In this document: positions 29,440 to 37,554 of the stretch, piece by piece
Numbering within the stretch: the first letter of the stretch is position 1
Layout: the number at the start of each line of letters is the position of its first letter
Source: Ramicandelaber brevisporus
Taxonomy: Eukaryota > Kickxellomycota > Ramicandelaberales > Ramicandelaberaceae
Length of the DNA stretch: 42,179 nucleotides
Direction of reading: 5' to 3'
Assembly (NCBI GenBank): GCA_025201865.1
Contig: MU602845.1
Coordinates: 1 to 42,179, forward strand
Program-made: the position numbers and the translations under genes
The notes under the pieces: generated by a model
Told to the model about the DNA's origin: nothing
The model's input: only the letters and a program-made list of their open reading frames with translations
The model's database searches: none

Positions 29440-30500
29440 ATGTCCGAGCAGGTGAGTAAGATCAGCCCGGCTGCAGACACAGCAGCAATAAAAAGAGAAA
29501 GACAAAGAGAAAGAACAGTTGGAGGTCGGCAGCAACAGCAGCAGCAGTAGGAGTAACAGCAAGTGAATAAGAGGAGTGGAGCGGAATGAGGAACGAGATC
29601 AGTGTGTGCTGGCGTGGTCAATAGCAATCTCATGCTTCTCGTGAAAGGCGCGAGTTTGTTACGAGGTGGATCAATCTACTGCTGTTGATCTGCTCACTGT
29701 GGATATCAACCGTGGCATATACTTTTGCTATTGCTATTGCTATTGCTTCTGTTGATTTGCACTCACTCGTTTATCATTTCCGGCTCTCTGTGGTCCTTCT
29801 TCTCCCAGCTGTGCTCGCCTCAATCCGACTCGACTGGATTCGACTCGACTCGATTCAGTTTTCTAGCTGTCGGTTTCTCTTTCTTTCTTTCTTTATAAGT
29901 ATATGCAGCCTCATTCTCAATGTGATGAAGCTGATTCTGTAGTGTTGCTCAAAGTGCAGCTAGTTTACTGACACCCTTACCTTACCTTACCTTATATGTA
30001 TTGTTTATACATTGATTCATTGTTTTATTTCTTTCCCTCTCCCCCAACAGATTGAGCGTTCATTCCAGAAGCAGGCCGCCGTGTTCCTGAACTCCAAGGC
30101 CAAGGTCAAGTCCACCAAGGCTCTCCGCTGGTACAAGGATGTTGGTCTCGGCTTCAAGACCCCAAAGACCGCCATTGAGGGTACCTACATTGACAAGAAG
30201 TGCCCATTCACTGGCAACGTCGCCATCCGTGGCCGTATTTTGACTGGTGTCGTTGTTTCCACCAAGATGAACCGCACCATCATCATCCGTCGTGAGTACT
30301 TGCACTACATTCCAAAGTACAACCGTTACGAGAAGCGCCACAAGAACCTCGCTGCCCACGTCTCCCCAGCCTTCCGTGTTGAGCTCGGTGACATCGTCAC
30401 TGTTGGCCAGTGCAGACCATTGTCCAAGACTGTTCGCTTCAACGTCCTCAAGGTCTCCAAGAAGACCAGCAAGGGCTCCAAGAAGTTCGCCAAGTTCTAA
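29440..30500 (+). CDS. RPS11: 40S ribosomal protein uS17 (RPS11), two exons: 29440-29451 and 30051-30500
   Basis: The 153-residue spliced product is uS17, a primary binder of 18S rRNA in the small subunit. Exon 1 encodes only MSEQ and ends at CAG followed by the donor GTGAGT at 29452. Exon 2 begins after a pyrimidine-rich acceptor CCCCCAACAG ending at 30050 and continues [74 protein letters not shown] and [20 protein letters not shown], all conserved uS17 blocks. Phase is 0 at the junction. Without the intron the frame has no ATG, so the two-exon model decides the start. It is the only intron-containing gene that I can support in the window. Confidence 0.93.
29452..30050 (+). other. Spliceosomal intron of the uS17 gene (599 bases)
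   Basis: GT-AG boundaries: donor GTGAGT, acceptor CTCCCCCAACAG. TTACTGAC at about 29965 is a plausible branch-point region about 80 bases upstream. The interior carries ACTCGACT-type repeats at about 29825-29855 and CCTTA repeats at about 29977-29995. Confidence 0.85.
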
Positions 30501-30597
30501 ATTAAAGAAGGCTTTATTTTCTTTACATTTTGAATATTGCTTTGTTGAAAAAGTGAACTGTTTTATTTTTATGGAGATTGATTCGTGTTAATCTAAA

Positions 30598-31089
30598 CTA
30601 GGCATATGGCGGCGGCGGCGGCGATACTGTTACTGATGGATGACCAGCATAGTTTTGAGAGGGATTATAGACTAGCGTTGTGTCTGTGGCAGATGCCTGT
30701 GAGTTGATACGTGTCATCTCTGTATTGTGCTGCTTCCAGATGGCATACTGAACAATAATGTATATAAGTAGCACTGGAATGTACCACAGCCATCCATATC
30801 CCAATTTTCCAATCACAATGGATACTGCGAAAAACAAGCAGAACACTATCGCAGTAGCAATATAATACTTCTTCTTTGCTGTAGATGCCTGTTTATTACG
30901 ATGGGTTCTCCAGTCGAAATGATGCGCTTGTGCCGAAAACTGAGGCACCGCTGGATACTGTGGTGGCAGTGGTGGTGGTGGTGGTGGTTGCAGCGACAGC
31001 GGTGGCATTGACGATATGCCATTTGCATGGTGAGCACCATATGGTTGATGTGCCTGTAGATATGCACGAGCTGGTTTAGAGCTGTCCAT
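30598..31089 (-). CDS. Unrecognised two-TM protein with Pro-rich N-terminus and PPPY tail
   Basis: The 163-residue product is not recognised. The N-terminal 50 residues are His/Pro-rich (SLQPPPPPPLPPQYPAVPQ). A basic stretch (TAKKK) precedes two hydrophobic helices at about 75-94 (YYIATAIVFCLFFAVSIVIG) and 98-118 (YGWLWYIPVLLIYIIVQYAI), a hairpin expected to span a membrane twice with both ends on one side. The C-terminus ends SPPPPPYA, which contains PPPY, the ligand motif of WW domains such as those of Rsp5/Nedd4 ubiquitin ligases. It could be an adaptor for such a ligase (inference). The ATG at 31089 is the first in frame. It is convergent with uS17 (96 bases). Confidence 0.7.
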   Translation of the reverse strand: MDSSKPARAYLQAHQPYGAHHANGISSMPPLSLQPPPPPPLPPQYPAVPQFSAQAHHFDWRTHRNKQASTAKKKYYIATAIVFCLFFAVSIVIGKLGYGWLWYIPVLLIYIIVQYAIWKQHNTEMTRINSQASATDTTLVYNPSQNYAGHPSVTVSPPPPPYA

Positions 31090-31312
31090 AAGAATGTATA
31101 TGTGCTTATGTGTTTATGTGTGTATGTGTCTATATCAATTGCTTTGTGTACAATGGGTTGAATATCGATCGTGGATCGTGGACGAAGGCGAACGAGGATG
31201 AACGAGGGGGAACGTGATTGATATGTACATCTCCCTTCTAATTGAAAAAAGCATGCTCTTAGGAGGCTATTTATAAAACAACAAAACAACTGTATCTAAT
31301 GTGGAAAGATGT

Positions 31313-31903
31313 TTAGTTTTTGGCTGGGCCAAATCCAGTGAAAGGAGGATCGAACATGGCAGCTTGAGGAACATCATTAAACTGAGATGAGAAGCCGTGT
31401 CTTCTTAGGTATAAACTGTCGGATATTCCAGGGATTAACACGCGCTCCATGTCAACCAATCTTTGTGCATCCTGGCCATCCATAAATGTAACTACTCCTG
31501 ATCCCGTATATCTGCCCGTAACTAACTCTCTTCTCATTTTGAATTCACATACTTTACCATGGCTACTCATAAATTCAAATATGCGAATGCTATCAGTAAA
31601 CCCTTGCAGTGCCGATTCCTTCACACGAAACAGTAATGATCCTGGCTGAGTAGATTCCACATTGTCACTCTCATTAGCGCTGCTGCCACCTTCTTCGCCA
31701 TCGGGCAGACTCTTTATTTGGTTAGGGTTTGGCAGAGGAGGTGCTACAAGCGACGGATTCACTCGAGCTTGTCGTAGCCACCATTGAGGATTCCGCTTCC
31801 GCTGAGAGAGCACTTTGTCAGCCTCGAGCGTCTGTGTAGAAGAGTATCGTACTTGCACTGGTGCACGCAGTGCTTTGTTGACTGATCTGACCGCAATCTG
31901 CAT
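31313..31903 (-). CDS. Putative mitochondrial RRM-like protein
   Basis: The 196-residue product begins MQIAVRSVNKALRAPVQVRY then SSTQT, a presequence-like stretch with many Arg/Lys and no early acids. About residues 90-155 read LLFRVKESALQGFTDSIRIF, then EFMSSHGKVCEFKMRRELVT, then GSGVVTFMDGQDAQRLVDME. This has the beta-alpha-beta-beta-alpha order of an RRM, with FMSSHGKV as the helix 1 to strand 2 turn and SGVVTFMD as strand 3, though the RNP aromatics are weak. It may be a mitochondrial RNA- or ribosome-associated protein (inference). It shares a promoter of about 185 bases with the Irc3-like helicase, which also looks mitochondrial. Confidence 0.6.
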   Translation of the reverse strand: MQIAVRSVNKALRAPVQVRYSSTQTLEADKVLSQRKRNPQWWLRQARVNPSLVAPPLPNPNQIKSLPDGEEGGSSANESDNVESTQPGSLLFRVKESALQGFTDSIRIFEFMSSHGKVCEFKMRRELVTGRYTGSGVVTFMDGQDAQRLVDMERVLIPGISDSLYLRRHGFSSQFNDVPQAAMFDPPFTGFGPAKN

Positions 31904-32088
31904 CTTGTTATTATTACCTTGCAGTTATTTTTGTGCTGTTGTTTTTGCTTTTGCTTTTGCTTTTGCTTTTGTTGTGGTTTGTGCTCTCTTTCCTTCTTTC
32001 TCCTTCTCTTCCCTTCTTTTTCTTTTTCTTTCTTTCTCTTTATTTATTTATTTTTGTTCGGTTGACGATAGCAATAGCAATCAGCAAG

Positions 32089-32442
32089 ATGCATACAGTT
32101 ACACGCTTGCGATCACCCTCGATATCAACATCAATTCCCGCTAGCCAGCGAGGACCAAGTTGCTCGACAGCGCGACCGCTACTGCTATCTCGGCAAGCAC
32201 ATGGACTACGTAGCTACCAAGAAGAGTGCATACAAACAGTGCTGAATTCACTGGAGCGAGGTATCAAAAGACAAGCAGTGTCGTTGCCAGTTGGTAGTGG
32301 GAAAACAGTTGTATTTTCAAATTTGATTCAAAGAATTCCATCTCCAACTGAAAAGGCTACAAAAACATTGATATTGGCTCACAGAGAAGAATTGATCAAT
32401 CAAGCGTTTAACCATATTAATACAGTCACTAATACCAATAAT

Positions 32443-32476
<34 letters not shown>

Positions 32477-34683
32477 GTAACAGCAACAGCAGTATTGTTA
32501 ATGTGCATATAGATCAAGGACGCAGGAAACCAAATCATCATATAGCAGATATAATTATAGCCAGTGTGCCTACGCTGGGGAGAGCATCCAAATTAGACGA
32601 ATACAATGATAGATTAAGACTGTACAATCCAGAAGAGTACAAGTGTATAGTAATTGATGAGGCACACCATTCAGCTGCAGAAACCTATAAAAGGATATTG
32701 AAATACTTTGGAGTGTTACATAATAATAAAAAACATAATACTGATAATGATAATGGTGATAATGGTGATAATGGTGATAATGATAATAATGATAATAATG
32801 ATAATAATAGCAATACTACTAATGGCAGTGGCTCACATATTGTACTGATTGGCTTTTCGGCTACTATCAAAAGATCCGATGGAACAGGATTGGATAAAAT
32901 ATATGATCATCTGACATATCATAAGTCATTTATAGAAATGGTTAGGGATGGATGGCTGTCTGATATGAGAGTAATGACCGTCAAAACTGACACTAATCTA
33001 TCAAATGTTCCGCTCAGCTCGCAAACTGGCGACTTGTCCTTGTCTCATTTATCACAGACTGTTAATGCACCAACCAGAAACTCATTAATTATTAAAAGCT
33101 ACTTGGAATGCATTGTGACAAATGACAGAAAGTCTACGCTGGTATTTGCAGTTGATGTGGCGCATGTAAAGGAATTGTACAGGCTGTTTAACATGGCAGG
33201 AGTGAATGCAAAATACATTACAGGCGACACTCCATCTGATGAAAGAGCCGACATTCTCTCTTCATTCAAACAGCGTGAAATCCCAGTGTTGATTAATTGT
33301 GCAATTTTGACAGAAGGCACTGATATACCCAATATTGATTCAATTTTAATGGCACGTCCAACCAGCAGTTCAGTATTGTTTCAGCAAATGTTGGGCCGTG
33401 GATTAAGATTATTTGATGATAAAAAGGATTGCTTAGTTGTTGATTATGTAGATGTCTTTAAACACCGGAAGGCTGATCTAATGTCAATCCCTACTCTGCT
33501 TGGACTTGATCCGCGAACTGTACTGAGCCCCTCTCAGACAATACTTGGAATGAGGAAGAAAAAGAACCAAACAGTGGACGAGTACATTTATGATGAGAAC
33601 GATGCAATTAAACTCAATAGTAACGATGGTGAGACTGATTATTCTAGTGAACAGAATGAGGATGCCAAGTCAGCAGCAGCAGCAGCAGCAGCAGCAGCAT
33701 CAGCATTAGCATCAGCAACCGCCCAAAGCTTAGACAATGTTAAAATGGTCCTCAGGTATATCTCAGACCCCCTCTCTGTGTCATCATTGTCATCATCATC
33801 GTCATCATCACCATCATCATCAACAGTATCAACAGCATCAACAGTATTTAATCAATTTCAACTGGAGAGTGAAATTGAGAAAATGTCACCTTTTGCTTGG
33901 GTTAAAGTGGGTGAATCCAAATATGTGTTGTGTTCCGCAAGTGTTAAAGTATATGCTGAACAGATTGAAGCCAGCGATACCAATGTATCATCGTATTCAA
34001 TCTACTTTCGGCACTCAATCAAAACTCCACAGACTCACTATATGGTGACTAATCCAAAGTGCATTCCCCCGGTTTGTGTATTTAATGTACATGGAGCCAA
34101 ATGTACACAGACTCTCACTATTGTGCCTAGTTTGCAGGCTGCGTTTGAATCATGCGAGCGATATCTGAATTCATACTTGAAAATACCAAATTTGGCTTCT
34201 CTGAAACGAAATGCATACTGGCGACGTGGAGCTGCAACACCTGCTCAATTACAATACCTGACTAAAAATGGAATCAATGTTGAAGATGCCGCAAGGCGCG
34301 CAGTATCTGAAGAGGAAATGAGACAGAAGGCAATCATGTCAACACTGAGCTGGTCAATTAGAAACAAAATTGCTCAAAATGCAGCGAGATTCAAACCAAA
34401 AGCGACCAGCCAGAGCACAGTCACTACCACAACAACAACAACAACAGCAGCAGCAGAAACAGAGTCAGCAGCAACAACAACCACTACAACAGCAGCGGAA
34501 CCAATTAAACGGAAACTCACAAAAGGCGAAGCAGGTGACATCATCACAATGATTAGAGAAGGCTATTTCAGTCACCTCAAGGCAACTCTTAAGGAAGCTG
34601 AGCGCAAACACAAGGAACAGGCTGGTGTGGAGGCAAGAAGACAAAGCAATGCAATCTGGAATTTAACTGAACTATCTGTCTAA
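32089..34683 (+). CDS. IRC3: Mitochondrial SF2 helicase, Irc3-like
   Basis: The 864-residue product is an SF2 DNA helicase resembling yeast Irc3, a branched-DNA helicase that maintains mitochondrial DNA. Residues 1-40 (MHTVTRLRSPSISTSIPASQ...) are Arg/Ser/Thr-rich, a probable presequence. HGLRSYQEECIQ is the Q-motif region, Walker A is PVGSGKT (67-73), motif Ia is LILAHREELINQ, motif II is DEAHH (190-194), motif III is GFSAT, motif V is ILTEGTDIPNIDSI, and motif VI is QMLGRGLR (433-440). Asn/Asp tracts interrupt the first lobe at about 113-135 and 214-248. The C-terminal half is larger than in yeast (689 residues total) because of poly-Ala, poly-Ser and Thr-rich inserts. The start at 32089 follows a CT-rich leader whose read-through has no upstream ATG of merit. 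Confidence 0.88.
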
Positions 34684-35765
34684 ATACAAAATACTATAAT
34701 CTATAATCTATAATCTATTAACTATTAACTATTAAAAGGGCACTTATGCTTAACCAGTTTAAACTGATTTAATTAGCACACGTCTGATAAAGCAAATACG
34801 TGCGTGTGACATCTCGGAGGAAACGCCACTCTCACTGTGTAACATTGACCTGTTCCCTCCGTAAGGCTCCGCTTAAGGTCCGGCTGGGACTGAATGAATG
34901 GGGAAAAAAATGAATAGGGGATGAGTGGCTGTAACTCGGGGCCATCTGGATCAGCTGATGTACAACATAAACGCAAACGGCGCGTAAAGTGGGTGGATTC
35001 GATTCTACGGTGGCGGGCGGGATTACACATTCGTATTACGATACGAATTGTCTTCATTGTGATCCGCCGGATCTAATTAGACCCATCCCAGTCATTGAAG
35101 CTCTTCTGGCAAACAAGAGTGGTGCAGGTCAGTTACTTTTTGTTTTTTTGAGAGGAATTCGAATTTCAATCGATTGAAAACCGAATGTGTGACTGTTGTG
35201 TTCGTTTTTTTTTTGATTCCGCATTTGAGGCGGGACACACACGCAGCACGCGCACACTACACACTACACACATTCACGCAACATGCAGTGCGTGCACATC
35301 CTTCATTGGGCGGTTTGTGATCAAACAAGAGAGAATACGAAAATGGCATTTGTAACTGACTTTCAAAGAGAGAGAGCGAGTGAGCGGGTGAGTGAAGGCT
35401 ACTGAGGCTGAATGTGTCCACGCGTATCACATCGCTTGCTTCAGAAGCAAAGAGAGAGGATGAGAGAAGCAGAGGCAGAGAGAGAGGCAGAGAGAAGAAG
35501 GAAGAGGGGAGAAAAGAGGGCGAGGGAGAGAGGGTCAAGCCGAGCATCGAAGCAGGCCACATTGTCGCACGAAGATATAAAGACCCACCCTGTCTGCTCG
35601 CTTGTCCCTCCTCCTTTTTTCCGTCGTCTGCTTCTACATCACCGCAACATCAGACTCACAGCCTCTCATTTTCTTAACGCCTTTCACGCCTCAAGACTCG
35701 TTCTGTAGAACCACCCCATCACCCCAAACCCAAACCCAAACTTTTCAAACCCAAACTCTTTAACA
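34684..35765. other. Intergenic region between helicase and metallothionein
   Basis: About 1.1 kb. It opens with (CTATAAT)3 and (CTATTAA)3-like repeats at about 34694-34735. It then holds an inverted repeat ATTCGTAT/ATACGAAT with a TACG loop (35029-35048), a 16-base perfect palindrome (35164-35179), CACA-rich tracts at 35235-35275, GAGA-rich purine tracts at about 35367-35535, and the TATA box of the next gene. No other gene is supported. Confidence 0.65.
35576..35582 (+). promoter_or_regulatory. TATA box of the metallothionein gene
   Basis: TATAAAG (in GATATAAAGAC) lies 184 bases upstream of the metallothionein ATG, followed by a CT-rich then ACCC/CAAACCC-rich leader. Confidence 0.65.
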
Positions 35766-35849
35766 ATGTCTGGCTGCACCTGCACTAACGCCTGCTGCTC
35801 CACCAGCTGCACCTGCGCCACCACCAACTGCAACAGCTGCTCCCACTAA
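35766..35849 (+). CDS. Short Cys-rich metallothionein-like protein (27 residues)
   Basis: ATG at 35766 to TAA at 35847-35849 encodes 27 residues, eight of them Cys (positions 4, 6, 10, 11, 15, 17, 22, 25). The rest is Thr, Ser, Asn, Ala and one His, with no aromatic or large hydrophobic residue. The pattern C-x-C, C-C, C-x-C, C-x2-C and the size match small fungal copper metallothioneins such as the 26-residue Neurospora protein with seven Cys. It would bind Cu(I) or other soft metals in the cytosol for storage and detoxification. A strong TATA box and a pyrimidine-rich then A/C-rich leader suggest high, inducible expression. It is too short for usual gene finders. The ATG is preceded by AACA, a good start context. 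Confidence 0.85.
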   Translation: MSGCTCTNACCSTSCTCATTNCNSCSH

Positions 35850-36001
35850 GCGATGCCAGCCGCCGCGACTGTCTCAACTTGCGAGCATGTCTTAACTATC
35901 TACCACACCGTCTATCAAACTAAGTAACCATCATATGCCCCTCAATTCATTTTAAATATCATCTGTCCACTTAAAGTCTGTTTGAGAAAGAATGCTGTTG
36001 A

Positions 36002-36991
36002 TTAGGCGCTCGAAGCTTTGCGACAGTACTTGGGCACGTCCTTGCAGCCTAGCAGGCGCATAAAGGACGAACATTGTCCGCAATAGCTGCTCGTCAGAAT
36101 AGGGATAACACATTCGCACCACGTTCCTATCGGCGGACACACACCAGTTTGATTTCCAGCAAACGCCTTGAATCGACCGCCGTGCTTCTGACATCCGCTT
36201 GTGGCTTCCATTCGTGCAGCGGCGTTTACGGAGGCAGGATCGCCGCAGTTTATCGATATACTTGAAACTTCGCATCGGTCAGCCGTGCAGTTCCATTCGT
36301 TCCTCAACGTAAGCCGAGCTGAATCGCAAGTCCCAATCGCCGAGTGATTAGTGCTGGTTGCAAAGTTGCCAAATGTGTCGTATGTGGCACTACACGAGTT
36401 GAAGTCAAATTTGGCTCCATATTTGTCGCATGTGTAGAAGGCTTCGATGCAGGTTGTCGGCGCACAAGGCTGTTCGTACGGCAGCTCTAGCTCGCCAAAT
36501 GACGTCTTCATGCTGTTTTGGCATGATACAGACTTGCACTTGAGAGACTGTGGTGGATCTTCTGGCAACCCTGCTTCAACTTGACAGCCCGGTGGCATCC
36601 CATCAACTCGCTCACATAGGGCTCCATTGTCAAATACTGCCTCTCTGCAGCTTGGTAGTTGGAGAAACGAAAAGTTTCCTCCGTCGGCTTGGCATGCATC
36701 GACGAACGTTCCAATCGAGCATGCATTCTTCACGCCGCAGCCGAGATAGTCATTGCAGACAATATTGCAGACACCATCGTTGCACTTACTTTCAGGGCAG
36801 TCCGATAAACATGGCATCGCCCCCATAACTCGAGGATATGACCTTGAGGCTCGTCGAAGCTTTAATCCGGTGCATGTGCCTATCACAGGCTGCGACGAGT
36901 TGAGACGACTATATGCATACAGATCGACATCGAGTGCAACAACAATAGCAAGTGCAAGATAGCACAATGCAACCGCCAGTATCTCTCTCAT
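36002..36991 (-). CDS. Secreted cysteine-rich protein with three related modules
   Basis: I do not recognise this 329-residue protein. MREILAVALCYLALAIVVAL is a good signal peptide. The mature part has 30 Cys, an even number consistent with full disulfide pairing, and NFS, NHS, NCT and NQT sequons. Three modules share C-x(4-5)-C, a later Cys and a G-[GA]-x-F motif before another Cys: ACQADGGNFSFLQLPSC, TCDKYGAKFDFNSC and GCQKHGGRFKAFAGNQTGVC. A fourth Cys cluster closes the protein (WCECVIPILTSSYCGQC). No transmembrane or GPI signal is seen at the C-terminus (YCRKASSA). An ATG at 37072 would add 27 mostly hydrophobic residues, so the start at 36991 is preferred but not certain. It is convergent with the metallothionein gene. 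Confidence 0.75.
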   Translation of the reverse strand: MREILAVALCYLALAIVVALDVDLYAYSRLNSSQPVIGTCTGLKLRRASRSYPRVMGAMPCLSDCPESKCNDGVCNIVCNDYLGCGVKNACSIGTFVDACQADGGNFSFLQLPSCREAVFDNGALCERVDGMPPGCQVEAGLPEDPPQSLKCKSVSCQNSMKTSFGELELPYEQPCAPTTCIEAFYTCDKYGAKFDFNSCSATYDTFGNFATSTNHSAIGTCDSARLTLRNEWNCTADRCEVSSISINCGDPASVNAAARMEATSGCQKHGGRFKAFAGNQTGVCPPIGTWCECVIPILTSSYCGQCSSFMRLLGCKDVPKYCRKASSA

Positions 36992-37554
36992 CGTAGTTAA
37001 GCAGTTTACGAGAAATATATGCAAGCTATGAGGGACAAAAAAAACAATACAAACCAGTACAGATATCGCCATCAACAATGATATTTAGACGACACAAAAA
37101 GGGGGGAGAGAGATATTTGGCATCTCATATATTGAGATTGCAGTTGTAGTGGTGGTTGTTGTTTTTGTTGTTGACGCCAACGTCTGCATGATGTTGCCCT
37201 AGTTGTACCATCTCCGTACTCGCAATGTCCAGCGTAGTTCACTTGGAATGGTTTGAATGCCAATCTTCCAATTCGAGCGATGGATGCGCCAAGCCTAAGC
37301 CAAAGGTGCAAAAGAAAAAATGGGGGACGTGTCCCGGGACTTTCTCTCTCTGTTCGCGAATCTGCTTCTACCACTTCTTCATAATCGCCAGCTGAACGCA
37401 CTCGATCGTACTTGCGCCGACGACACTGAAGTCCCTCCCCCTCCCCCCCGAAGAGCAACGCACTCCACTCCAACCCACCTCCACCTCCCCCACGAGCTAC
37501 AGTCGAGAACCACGTACAAGGCACGCAGCCGCATCTACCCACACGTAACCAATA
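36992..37554. other. Divergent promoter region of the Cys-rich gene and VPS1
   Basis: About 560 bases. It includes GTTGTT-rich sequence at about 37143-37172 and a CCCTCCCCCTCCCCCC tract at about 37433-37448 in the VPS1 leader. No additional gene is supported. Confidence 0.6.

Noticed and set aside
29922-29971. Possible C/D box snoRNA in the uS17 intron (GTGATGA then CTGA)
   Set aside because: Box spacing is only about 40 bases, no terminal stem is seen, and no internal C'/D' pair fits.
35412-35708. 98- and 87-codon frames in the metallothionein promoter
   Set aside because: They are translations of GAGA-rich purine tracts across the TATA box and have no domain or signal features.
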